Assembly (NCBI GenBank): GCA_963770245.1 | Contig: CAVYOX010000010.1 | Span: 310,001-374,000, forward strand | Length of the DNA stretch: 64,000 nt | From: PALSA-270 sp963770245 | Lineage (GTDB): Bacteria; Acidobacteriota; Terriglobia; Terriglobales; Acidobacteriaceae | Reading direction: 5' to 3' | Shown: piece after piece, positions 1-6,684 of the stretch | How the letters are laid out: each line of letters opens with the position of its first letter | Position numbering within the stretch: the stretch's first letter is position 1 | Notes under the pieces: model-generated | The model's input: the letters and a program-made list of their open reading frames with translations, nothing else | Database searches by the model: none | Told to the model about the DNA's origin: nothing | Made by a program: the position numbers and the translations under genes

Positions 1-572
1 CCGAGGCAGGCCACACCACCTGCGACAGCGATGCACACGTTGGCTTTGCGCTTGCACTCCAGACAAACGCTATAGGCCGGAATGTTTGGTTTGCGTCCTA
101 CGAGCGTCGCGGTGATTAATTCGATCAAGTGATGCTTGTTGATCGGGCAACCTCGCAGTTCGAAGTCTACCGGAACGTGTTCGGCAATCGGAGTCGAGAG
201 TTTCAGTGTGCTGATGAATTGCGGCATGGCATACACCACGCGGATGAATTCGTCCACATCCTTCCAGTTGCGCAATGCCTGAATGCCGCCAGCCGTTGCA
301 CATGCCCCGATCGTGACCAACGTCTCGCACTGTCGCCGCACCACTTGAATACGCTGGGCGTCGTGGTGGGTAGTGACCGAACCCTCGACCAAACCAATAT
401 CGTATGGTCCTTTCAGCATGGTACGTGTGGCCTCGGGGAAATAGGCAATGTCCACCGCGCCCACCACTCCCAGCAATTCGTCCTCAGCATCTAGCAGGCT
501 CAACTGACAGCCGTCGCAGGAGGCGAACTTGAAGACTCCGATCCTCGGCTTGTGCTTGCTCTCAAAGCTCAT
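1..572 (-). CDS. hydD: Group 3b [NiFe] hydrogenase small (delta) subunit, 3' end cut by window edge
   Basis: This is the electron-transfer small subunit of a cytoplasmic bidirectional NADP-linked [NiFe] hydrogenase (sulfhydrogenase type). It should carry electrons between the NiFe site of the absent large subunit and the flavin subunit. I translated it by hand: 190 residues are visible. CDGC at residues 19-22, C91 (GACAT) and C142 (RGCP) match the proximal [4Fe4S] ligands, and C170, C173, C180 and C189 fit the further clusters. The ATG at 572 overlaps the end of the gamma gene by 11 bases, so it is probably translationally coupled. No twin-arginine signal is present, which fits group 3 rather than group 1 enzymes. 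The large-subunit gene (hydA) is expected just left of the window. Assignment to group 3b rests on the beta/gamma neighbours. Confidence 0.9.
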   Translation of the reverse strand, partial: MSFESKHKPRIGVFKFASCDGCQLSLLDAEDELLGVVGAVDIAYFPEATRTMLKGPYDIGLVEGSVTTHHDAQRIQVVRRQCETLVTIGACATAGGIQALRNWKDVDEFIRVVYAMPQFISTLKLSTPIAEHVPVDFELRGCPINKHHLIELITATLVGRKPNIPAYSVCLECKRKANVCIAVAGGVACL

Positions 573-1410
573 ATCTCTCCAGCAGCGGCCGGGTGCTCTC
601 GTACGGAAAGACTGGTCCGTCTTTGCAGATGAAGTGCGGCCCATACTGGCAGTGGCCGCAGAAGCCAACCGCGCACTTCATGTTCCGTTCCATCGAGAGA
701 TAAATGTTTTCGCGCTTCAGTCCGTCCATCTCCAACTCGCGGGCGACAAAGCGCATCATGATCTCCGGGCCGCAGACCATCGCGACCGAGCGTGAAGGCT
801 GCAAGCGCGCGTATTTGAATAAGGTTGTGACCACACCCACATGGCCGTGCCAGCCAATACCACCGTAGTCCACAGTGAACAGGACTTGTGTGTCCTGCTG
901 CCGCGCCCAACTGGCTAGCTCTTTGCGATACAGCAATTCGCGAGGACTGCGCGCACCGTACAGCACAACCAGACGCCCGTACCGCTTTCGGTTTCGCAGC
1001 ACGTGGTAGATCACGGGGCGAAGCGGGGCCAGCCCGATTCCACCCGCGACTAAGACGACATCACGGCCTTGGGCCGCTTCGATTGGCCAGCCAGCACCGA
1101 AGGGACCGCGAACTCCAATTCCGCCACCTACTTTCTGACTCACGAGCGCATGCGTAGCTTGGCCCACAGAGCGCACGGTATACGTGAGCCGCCCATGTTC
1201 TGCTGGATCGCCGCTGATCGAGATAGGCAACTCGCCCACGCCAAACACCCACAGCATGCTGAATTGCCCGGGCAGGAAGTCACCTGCACCGATTCCTTTC
1301 GGGGGCTCAAGGGTGAACGTAAATGTGTCCGACGTCTCCTTGAGCACTCGGCGAACGACATAGGGACACGGCAACATGGGATCGAGGTTGGCAGCGGTTA
1401 CCATAGTCAT
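562..1410 (-). CDS. hydG: Hydrogenase gamma subunit, FAD/NAD(P)-binding oxidoreductase
   Basis: This is the diaphorase-like subunit, which moves electrons between NAD(P)H and the hydrogenase Fe-S chain. It is 282 residues, the usual family length. The N-terminal half is a ferredoxin-reductase FAD barrel (LPISIS near residue 61, GPFG near 102). The NAD(P) fold has a glycine-rich VAGGIGLAPL at 121-130 and a CGPE motif near 213. C246, C251, C254 and C262 near the C-terminus match the [2Fe2S] ligands of the HydG/AsrB/PyrK family. The start ATG overlaps the stop of the upstream cyclic-nucleotide-binding gene (TAATG), and the end overlaps the delta start, so it lies inside a tight operon. An AsrB-type sulfite reductase subunit is the main alternative; the adjacent hydrogenase small subunit argues against it. 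Confidence 0.9.
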   Translation of the reverse strand: MTMVTAANLDPMLPCPYVVRRVLKETSDTFTFTLEPPKGIGAGDFLPGQFSMLWVFGVGELPISISGDPAEHGRLTYTVRSVGQATHALVSQKVGGGIGVRGPFGAGWPIEAAQGRDVVLVAGGIGLAPLRPVIYHVLRNRKRYGRLVVLYGARSPRELLYRKELASWARQQDTQVLFTVDYGGIGWHGHVGVVTTLFKYARLQPSRSVAMVCGPEIMMRFVARELEMDGLKRENIYLSMERNMKCAVGFCGHCQYGPHFICKDGPVFPYESTRPLLERYEL

Positions 1411-1868
1411 TACTTGATTGAGTACACATCCAGCAGCTGGAAGCGCGTGGCCTCCAAGCGCTCCACAATGATCTCAGAAAAGCGTTTTAGCAATTCATAG
1501 CCCAGATCGTGATTTTCCTCACACTTCGTTCGCAGACATTTGCCGTCTAGCGCGATGGCTGCTGTGTCGGCGACAGCGTGTGCGTGGAACCTCCAGATGT
1601 AAGGAGGCAGCAGCCACGACCAGCCTAAAATGTCGCCGTCACCCAGGGTCTCGACCACTATTGGTTGCCGTTGCGGTGCGAAGATCTCCAACGCAACTTT
1701 GCCCGAGCGGATTAGGTAGAACTCGTTCGCCTCGAAGCCTTCCTTTAGGATGTACGCGCCAGCCTTGAACCGCCTGTTAGAAGCGCAGCCAACGAGCAGG
1801 CGCAGATAGAGTGGATCCAGACCGTCGAAGAACGGATGTTGCGCGATGATGTGCTCAAGTGTTTCCAT
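1410..1868 (-). CDS. Single-domain cyclic nucleotide-binding protein within hydrogenase operon
   Basis: The protein of 152 residues consists almost entirely of one CRP-type cyclic nucleotide-binding beta-barrel. FKAGAYILKEG and LIRSGKVAL mark its N-terminal strands. The C-terminal part is one helix (residues about 120-145), and no helix-turn-helix DNA-binding domain follows. It therefore cannot be an ordinary CRP/FNR regulator. I chose the ATG at 1868 because the longer reading frame runs back into the beta-subunit gene; from this start the two overlap by 14 bases. Its stop overlaps the gamma start. The position between beta and gamma suggests it binds the hydrogenase and adjusts activity or assembly in response to a nucleotide; that is inference. 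Whether it binds cAMP at all cannot be judged from sequence alone. Confidence 0.8.
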   Translation of the reverse strand: METLEHIIAQHPFFDGLDPLYLRLLVGCASNRRFKAGAYILKEGFEANEFYLIRSGKVALEIFAPQRQPIVVETLGDGDILGWSWLLPPYIWRFHAHAVADTAAIALDGKCLRTKCEENHDLGYELLKRFSEIIVERLEATRFQLLDVYSIK

Positions 1869-2988
1869 GATTTCCTGTCTCCCGCATGACATGGGCCTCT
1901 TCGGTGATGTCAATTCCGACGGGACACCAAGTGATGCAGCGCCCGCAGCCCACGCATCCTGAGCTGCCGAACTGGTCAATCCACGATGCCAACTTGTGGG
2001 TCATCCACTGCCGATAGCGGGCCTTCCCGGAGGCGCGTACGCTTCCGCCGTGAATGTAGGAAAAACTCAGTGTGAAGCACGAATCCCAACGTCGCCAACG
2101 TTCAGCATGGTCGCCTGTAATGTCGGTCGCGTCTTCAACAGTCGTGCAGAAGCAGGTCGGACAGACCATAGTGCAGTTGGCACAGGCCAGGCAACGACCG
2201 GCCACGTCGTCCCAGCGAGGATGGTCGAAGTTTTGGTAGAGCACATCCTTGAGCCCGTCGGTCTCGATTTTTCGTACCTGCTGACGCGCGGCCGTATCCA
2301 ATGCATCTGCCACAGACCGCAGATCCACGTCGGAGACTGAAGCGGTTTCCAGCTCTGCCAGCACGTCAGCCCCTCGAACGCTCCCTGTCTCGACTACGAA
2401 GCGGTGACCAGCCTGGTCGATGAGTTCGGTAAGGACCAAATCGAATCTGCTGTGCGCTTGCGGCCCGGTTCCCATCGACGCGCAGAAGCAGGTTGCTGCC
2501 GCCTGGCCGCATTGCACAGCAATGATGAAGGCACCTTCGCGGCGACCTCGGTAGATCGGATCATGGTACTTGTCGCCCATCAGCACCCGATCCTGCAGCG
2601 CGATAGCGGCCAAGTCACAGGCCCGGACTCCCAGGAACGCGTAGGGACGCCTGGGCGGAGTCTTATTGTCCAGGATGCGAAATGTTTCGTTGTGGCGTTC
2701 GGCTGACCACAGCCGCAGTTCAGCTGGGTGGAGATACTTTTTCCAGCTATGCGGCCCCACAGCATAGCCGAATAAAGCATGGTCTTTGCCCCGCTTCAGC
2801 TGATAACGAGCGGGTTGCTGTTCGTCGGTCCAGCCCTCCGGCAGCTGGCTCACTGAATCAATTGTGTCGAGAACAATCGCGGCGTCGCGCACTGTAGGAC
2901 CAACTACTTCGTAGCCGCGATGGACCAGGACTTCAATCAGGTTCCCTAAATTGCTTGCTTCAAGGACGGCTTGGATGGCGTGGGTCAT
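1855..2988 (-). CDS. hydB: Hydrogenase beta subunit, 4Fe-4S dicluster protein
   Basis: This iron-sulfur subunit belongs to the HydB/AsrA family and links the flavin subunit to the hydrogenase core. It has 377 residues. Two cluster motifs lie at the C-terminal end: C266, C269, C272 and C276 (CLACANCTMVCP) and C345, C348, C351 and C355 (CVGCGRCITWCP). The N-terminal 250 residues resemble the coenzyme-F420-hydrogenase beta-like region, including the family signature GVRACDLAA near residue 120. The start at 2988 is preceded by a GGAAGTGG ribosome site. It is the first intact gene of the hydrogenase block; a broken CoA-transferase lies directly upstream. An anaerobic sulfite reductase subunit A is the alternative, excluded mainly by the small-subunit gene in the same operon. 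Confidence 0.88.
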   Translation of the reverse strand: MTHAIQAVLEASNLGNLIEVLVHRGYEVVGPTVRDAAIVLDTIDSVSQLPEGWTDEQQPARYQLKRGKDHALFGYAVGPHSWKKYLHPAELRLWSAERHNETFRILDNKTPPRRPYAFLGVRACDLAAIALQDRVLMGDKYHDPIYRGRREGAFIIAVQCGQAAATCFCASMGTGPQAHSRFDLVLTELIDQAGHRFVVETGSVRGADVLAELETASVSDVDLRSVADALDTAARQQVRKIETDGLKDVLYQNFDHPRWDDVAGRCLACANCTMVCPTCFCTTVEDATDITGDHAERWRRWDSCFTLSFSYIHGGSVRASGKARYRQWMTHKLASWIDQFGSSGCVGCGRCITWCPVGIDITEEAHVMRETGNHGNT

Positions 2989-3057
2989 ACAACCACTTCC
3001 AACAAACTTGGAGACTGCCAGACGCAGGCCCTGCGAATGGTCCTACCACTGACACGC

Positions 3058-3466
3058 TACGCTGGCGATTTGTCCTGCCAGTTCTTGCGCGCTCCAGTTA
3101 GGATTCCGCCTTCGATTAGAGCGATGATCCCGTCGGGATACCAACTCGCCGTGCACACCAAGATCTTTGCGATCCATTAAGAACGGAAGCACAGCGTCTG
3201 GAATCCCACCGATTCCCGTCTGCAATACCGCGCCGTCCTCGATCAAACCTGCCACATGTCTGGCAGTGGCGATGTGGACAACCCATGGTCATCGTGTGGA
3301 CTATTTCCACGTCATACACGCAAGGTCCGCGCCGCATTAGGGCTTCGACCAGAGTCTCCGGCTCAGCGCAGCCTGGCTGAATGTAAACTCGCATTCCCAA
3401 CTGTACGCACTGTAACGCCTCATCCGCGGCGCGCAGCTTGCTTTTATATTCGTGGTGCCAAGGCAT
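3058..3466 (-). pseudogene. Remnant of acetyl-CoA hydrolase / 4-hydroxybutyrate CoA-transferase
   Basis: Only the N-terminal third of a CoA-transferase can be followed, and it runs through three reading frames. Starting at 3466 the frame gives ADEALQCVQLGMRVYIQPG and later VEIVHTMTMG. Near 3255 the match moves to the frame giving GAVLQTGIGGIPDAVLPFL and DLGVHGEL. Near 3140 it moves again to a frame giving PDGIIALIEGGILTGARKN, which stops close to 3058. The remaining 300 or so residues, including the catalytic Glu, are missing. It is not translatable as one protein. It lies between the RsbRD-type gene and the hydrogenase beta gene, so the transcript probably reads across it. The family is a confident match by motif; the exact substrate is unknown. 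Confidence 0.7.
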
Positions 3467-3481
3467 CTGTTGGATACCTCG

Positions 3482-3955
3482 CTATCCGGCCTTTCGCATC
3501 TTGGTTTCTGTTTTTGCGTTTGCTTCTGCAGCCCACTCGTAACCCAAAGCGGCAGCGTGGATCGCGCGATCAAAGAACTGGTCCAGCAACTGCAATAGTT
3601 CCTGCTTTCCGAAGATTTCCACCGGGCGGTCCGGATGTGACTCATCAAGGATGAATTCCCAGAGATTGTCTTTGGTAAGGACGATTGCCCAGATCAGTTG
3701 GCTGAGGGGCACTCCCTGTTGAGCCCGGCGACTCCCAATCCGGATGTAGCGCTGTTCGATGTCGGCTTGACTCTTGTCCAAGAGCCATTCCCCCAGATGA
3801 CGATAGATCTCCGAGACCCGTTGCGTAAGCTCTTCGGCCGCCACCTTGCTGTAGGCCGCAGTGCGTTCCGACCTTTGGACTTTGTGAAGGAGGCTGTTCG
3901 CCAGAGTGTCGGAATGGGTTTCGATGAGGCGGACGAACCTGTAGGTAAGCATCAT
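3482..3955 (-). CDS. RsbRD N-terminal-domain-like sensor protein
   Basis: The protein of 157 residues is all-helical and resembles the globin-like N-terminal domain of RsbR/RsbRD stress-sensor proteins: FVRLIETHSDTLANSLLHKV at the start, then RYIRIGSRRAQQGVPLSQLI, and a C-terminal helix. No STAS or kinase domain follows, so it is a free-standing sensory domain. Which ligand it senses is not visible. The ATG at 3955 has an AGGGAGGTG ribosome site immediately upstream. It is the first gene downstream of the CRP-like palindrome at 4032 and reads toward the hydrogenase genes, with only the broken CoA-transferase between. That arrangement suggests a regulatory role for the hydrogenase region, but no partner protein can be named. 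Confidence 0.6.
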   Translation of the reverse strand: MMLTYRFVRLIETHSDTLANSLLHKVQRSERTAAYSKVAAEELTQRVSEIYRHLGEWLLDKSQADIEQRYIRIGSRRAQQGVPLSQLIWAIVLTKDNLWEFILDESHPDRPVEIFGKQELLQLLDQFFDRAIHAAALGYEWAAEANAKTETKMRKAG

Positions 3956-4031
3956 GACACCTCCCTATCACCCTTGACGGAAATTGTCGGGCCGACAGAG
4001 ATTGCTAGCCATGACCTCGGACACTCGCCTG

Positions 4032-4047
4032 TGTGATGTGGCTCACA
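4032..4047. promoter_or_regulatory. CRP-like operator, TGTGA-N6-TCACA
   Basis: TGTGATGTGGCTCACA is a perfect match to both half-sites of the cAMP receptor protein consensus with the correct 6-base spacer. It is centred 84 bases upstream of the start of the RsbRD-type gene at 3955 and could control the minus-strand hydrogenase transcript. A clear -10 box cannot be named; GCTAGCAAT near 4001-4010 is at a plausible distance. No CRP gene is in the window, so the binding factor is inferred. Confidence 0.6.
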
Positions 4048-4068
4048 GGTTTGTATACGAGTTAAGAA

Positions 4069-4099
4069 AGGCCCGGCAAGATGGCAAGATGCCGGGCCT
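4069..4099 (-). terminator. Hairpin, possible minus-strand terminator
   Basis: A perfect 10-bp stem AGGCCCGGCA/TGCCGGGCCT encloses an 11-base loop. Read on the minus strand it is followed by TTCTTAAC, a weak T-rich tail, so it could end transcripts coming from the YbaK side and shield the CRP-like site from read-through. On the plus strand no T-run follows. Confidence 0.5.
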
Positions 4100-4111
4100 G
4101 CAGATAGCAAG

Positions 4112-4231
4112 TTATACCTGAGAGGTCGGGCATGCCAGTGCAATCCTGGTGGTGCGGTTCAAAGACCCGCCGGGGGTGTTTGAACTCGCACAGGAATCCC
4201 TGGCTGCCGTTGTTTGTTGCGGATCGGTCAC
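4112..4231 (-). CDS. Possible 39-residue peptide, unrecognised
   Basis: A GTG at 4231 preceded by GGAAAGGC opens a frame ending in TAA just 12 bases before the hairpin at 4069-4099, so a start, stop and terminator-like element lie in gene-like order. The peptide begins MTDPQQTTAARDS and ends ALACPTSQV. I know no family for it. It may equally be chance. Confidence 0.2.
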   Translation of the reverse strand: MTDPQQTTAARDSCASSNTPGGSLNRTTRIALACPTSQV

Positions 4232-4485
4232 GCCTTTCCGTACTCCTCCATTCGTTATGACATCCCGTTGAAACGCGGGATCTCCGGATGGTTCAGTGGC
4301 ATCCGCAAGGCCTACTTCCCTTGCTGCAACAAGTAGGCCAGGGGCCCGTATGGCTGGCCGGATTCGCAACTTTCCTGACCGAATCGAATCTCGCTCTCTG
4401 CGTGGCCTGGAAGCGCCCTTCGCAGCGAAGTTGTCGAGTAGGTTCGCCGCCGAAAACAGCATCGCAACCGCTCGGGCATCGCGTG

Positions 4486-4971
4486 CTACGCAGCCCACTG
4501 CTCGCTTTGTTCGGCCACCAACCTAGCTATCCGCGGCTTGGCCAGTCTCTTAAAATCCTCCCAAGCTAACTGCACTAGCTCGCGGTGAGTGCCGGCGTTG
4601 AATGCGATTTCCTTGTTCTTCGCCAGACTTTCATGGGCAAAGACAGGCATTCCGTAGAGGTTTCCAAATGGAGGCATGGCACCAGTTTCGCAATCGGGGA
4701 ACCGATCCTTGAAGTCCATTTCCGATGCCAACTCCACCGAGTTCGCGCCGGCGGCGGACTTCAGCATTGCCAGATCCACGTGGCGCGAGGCCGGAAGCAC
4801 CGCCATCGCCAAGCTTCCGTCGATCCTCACGATTACCGTCTTCGCCAGCTCCTGGCCGGGGATGTGGGACAAGATGGCGATGCTTTGGGCGGTGTATGCC
4901 AATGAGTGGGATATGACAATGTACTTAATCCCCTCTCTGTCTAGAAATTGCGTAAGCGTTGTAAGCGACAT
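4486..4971 (-). CDS. YbaK/ProX-type aminoacyl-tRNA deacylase domain protein
   Basis: This is a single YbaK/aminoacyl-tRNA editing domain of 161 residues, expected to hydrolyse mischarged tRNA, for example Cys- or Ala-tRNA(Pro), in the cytoplasm. The family signature GAMPPFG (residues about 110-116) and a conserved lysine in ELAKTVIVR (near 40) are present. The ATG at 4971 has AGGAG six bases upstream; the longer frame to 5016 lacks such a site. The Lys and the GxxxPFG motif suggest it is active. Many such stand-alone proteins in bacteria are annotated only as deacetylase or YbaK-like, and the specific tRNA cannot be told from sequence. It is flanked by decayed genes and lies in the accessory region. 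Confidence 0.8.
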   Translation of the reverse strand: MSLTTLTQFLDREGIKYIVISHSLAYTAQSIAILSHIPGQELAKTVIVRIDGSLAMAVLPASRHVDLAMLKSAAGANSVELASEMDFKDRFPDCETGAMPPFGNLYGMPVFAHESLAKNKEIAFNAGTHRELVQLAWEDFKRLAKPRIARLVAEQSEQWAA

Positions 4972-5169
4972 CGGAGTCTCCTTTCTCGTCCTCATTTCCA
5001 TTAGGACGAGGGACAATCACAGAAACCAAACCCACTCTCTCCTTCTATCTGGGTCGCGAACTCCCTGCAGTGACCACGATCACTGCCTGGAGGCGGCTGT
5101 CCATTGCGGCCTCCCGCCATTCCACGTCATGTGTGAGGCTGGGTGTCCCGTGCTCACCGTCAGAGGGAA

Positions 5170-5769
5170 GCTGCAGGTGGTCGCCGGCTGCTCTTCCATG
5201 GTTACGCGCAAGGGAAAGCTGCACCTCCTAGCCGACACCAATGTCGATCCCTCCGCGGAAGACCTCGTGGAAATCGCCTTGTGTACCGCTCAGGAGGCTC
5301 GTCGCTTTGTCGCTTTGACGTGGTGCCGCCAGTTGCCATGCTTTCCTTCTCTAGCTTTGGCAGCGCCAAGCACCCCTCCTGCGACAAGGTCCAGAAGGCA
5401 GTAGAGTTGCTGCACATAGCGGACCCAACCCTGATTGTGGATGGAGAGATCATGGCCGATGCCGCGGTCTCGCCCGAGATGCTGGAGCAGACCTATCCCT
5501 TCAGTTCGCTGAAATGCGGCGCCAACGTGCTGATCTTCCCCGACCTCGCCTCCGCCAACATCGGCTACAAGCTGCTGAAGACGATCGGAGGCGCTGAGAC
5601 GCTTGGCCCCATCCTCATGGGGATGAGCCGGCCGGTGCATTTGCTGGCCCGCGGTGCAGAAGTCGAGGAGATCGTGAGCGTCGTCGCCATCGCAGTGGTC
5701 GACGCGCGGGAGACGGACTTGGCCACGGCGATACCGGAAATCCAGGAATCGAGCGGGCCGCCGGACTAA
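5170..5769 (+). pseudogene. C-terminal remnant of NADP-malic enzyme / phosphate acetyltransferase
   Basis: The reading frame ending at 5769 gives AMLSFSSFGSAKHPSCDKV, PTLIVDGEIMADAAVS and LIFPDLASANIGYKLLKT, the C-terminal part of the phosphotransacetylase domain found in MaeB-type malic enzymes and in Pta. The preceding segment, KLHLLADTNVDPSAEDL around 5215-5310, is in a different frame, so a frameshift lies near 5310. The N-terminal catalytic malic enzyme part and most of the Pta domain are absent. An upstream frame can be extended to ATG 5143, but its first 60 residues are out-of-frame sequence. The stop at 5769 is intact. It is a decayed gene with no sign of expression as a useful protein. 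Confidence 0.7.
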
Positions 5770-6085
5770 TGCAATCGGAATTTGTAGAGTATCGGTCAGC
5801 CCGGGAAAGGTTCGCCGTTCCCGTGCCGCTCCTTCGCCTCAAACTGCAAGGCACCGAAAATGCACACTTAGTCCCGATAATACTCAAGCGCCGCCGATCT
5901 GGCCCTGAATTGCGACTGCTACCGGTCATCCATTTTCTCCGCGAAGAAAACATTTCAATGGTTGCTCACTCGTTGTGAGTGTATACAGTGCCGTCTGCCC
6001 GGGCGTAAACTGCACCAGTCCCATGATTAAAGAGCAAAGTGCCATCCGATAAGAGCTAGGGGCAGCCGGGCCGCGGGGTGTCGCC
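5770..6085. other. 316-base stretch, nothing convincing
   Basis: The only frame is a 69-residue one starting with an ATG that overlaps the TAA at 5769. It has no recognisable family and an unconvincing composition, so I do not call it. The region just before 6086 should hold the promoter of the dehydrogenase operon, but I see no clear -35/-10 pair. Confidence 0.4.
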
Positions 6086-6646
6086 GTGAATTGGTATCGG
6101 AATGTCAGCCGGCGCGAGTTCATCAGAATCGCTGCCGCCACCGCGGCGGCAAGCGGGACGGTTTCGTGCACCAGCGCGCGAAGTCCCTGGCGCTTCCTTC
6201 GCGTAGATGAGGCCCGCACGCTCGCTGCGATCTGCGATCAACTCATTCCTCCCGATGCAGACCCCGGCGCCGAATGGGCATGTGTCGTCAACTTCATCGA
6301 CCTGCAACTCTGTGGGCCGTATCGCGCCTTACGCTCGACTTACCGCGACGGAATTGCCCACATGGACGAAATGGGTCGAGTGCAATTCGGCAAAGTGTTC
6401 GCCGAATCGTCGGGAGATGAACAGATTCGATTGCTGATCGCGCTGGAAAAAGGGGAAGCGCCGAAGGACATCTGGAAAACTGTTTCCCCCCAAGGGTTCT
6501 TCGAGATCGTCTTGGCCCACACCATGCAGGGGTTCTACGGAGATCCACGGCACGGAGGGAATCGGGATCGAGCCAGCTGGAAGATGGTTGGGCTCACCTA
6601 TCCACCGGTGCGGGGTAGATTGCACTACGACGTAACCAAGTCCTAG
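6086..6646 (+). CDS. Gluconate 2-dehydrogenase subunit 3 family protein with Tat signal
   Basis: This is the small subunit of a membrane-bound GMC-type dehydrogenase, 186 residues. The N-terminus reads SRREFIRIAAATAAASG, a clear twin-arginine signal peptide; the cysteine in VSCTS shortly after might allow lipidation. The subunit-3 domain follows, with LAAICDQLIPPDADPGA and a C-terminal HTMQGFYGDPRHGGNRD motif typical of the family. In characterised enzymes this subunit escorts the flavin subunit, which lacks its own signal, through the Tat pore. A GTG at 6086 is the start, with GGGGTG upstream. The flavoprotein follows after 38 bases and a multiheme cytochrome after that, so the three probably form one operon and one complex. 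Confidence 0.88.
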   Translation: MNWYRNVSRREFIRIAAATAAASGTVSCTSARSPWRFLRVDEARTLAAICDQLIPPDADPGAEWACVVNFIDLQLCGPYRALRSTYRDGIAHMDEMGRVQFGKVFAESSGDEQIRLLIALEKGEAPKDIWKTVSPQGFFEIVLAHTMQGFYGDPRHGGNRDRASWKMVGLTYPPVRGRLHYDVTKS

Positions 6647-6684
6647 CTCGCGTTTGGTGCGGGACGAGGCTGTTGCACCGCTTT

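Larger units (their letters stand above)
3956..4485. other. 530-base stretch without a convincing gene
   Basis: Between the RsbRD-type gene and the YbaK gene there is a CRP-like palindrome (4032-4047), a strong hairpin (4069-4099) and one possible 39-residue reading frame (4112-4231, minus). The rest, 4232-4485, shows an imperfect hairpin around 4261-4281 but no protein match that I recognise on either strand. Confidence 0.5.

Noticed and set aside
4130..4200. GGTTCAAAGACC and GTTTGAACTCG resembling parts of a tRNA-Sec
   Set aside because: The loops do not have tRNA geometry and no acceptor stem pairs.
5769..5978. 69-residue frame starting on the pseudogene stop
   Set aside because: No homology, poor composition and no independent ribosome site.
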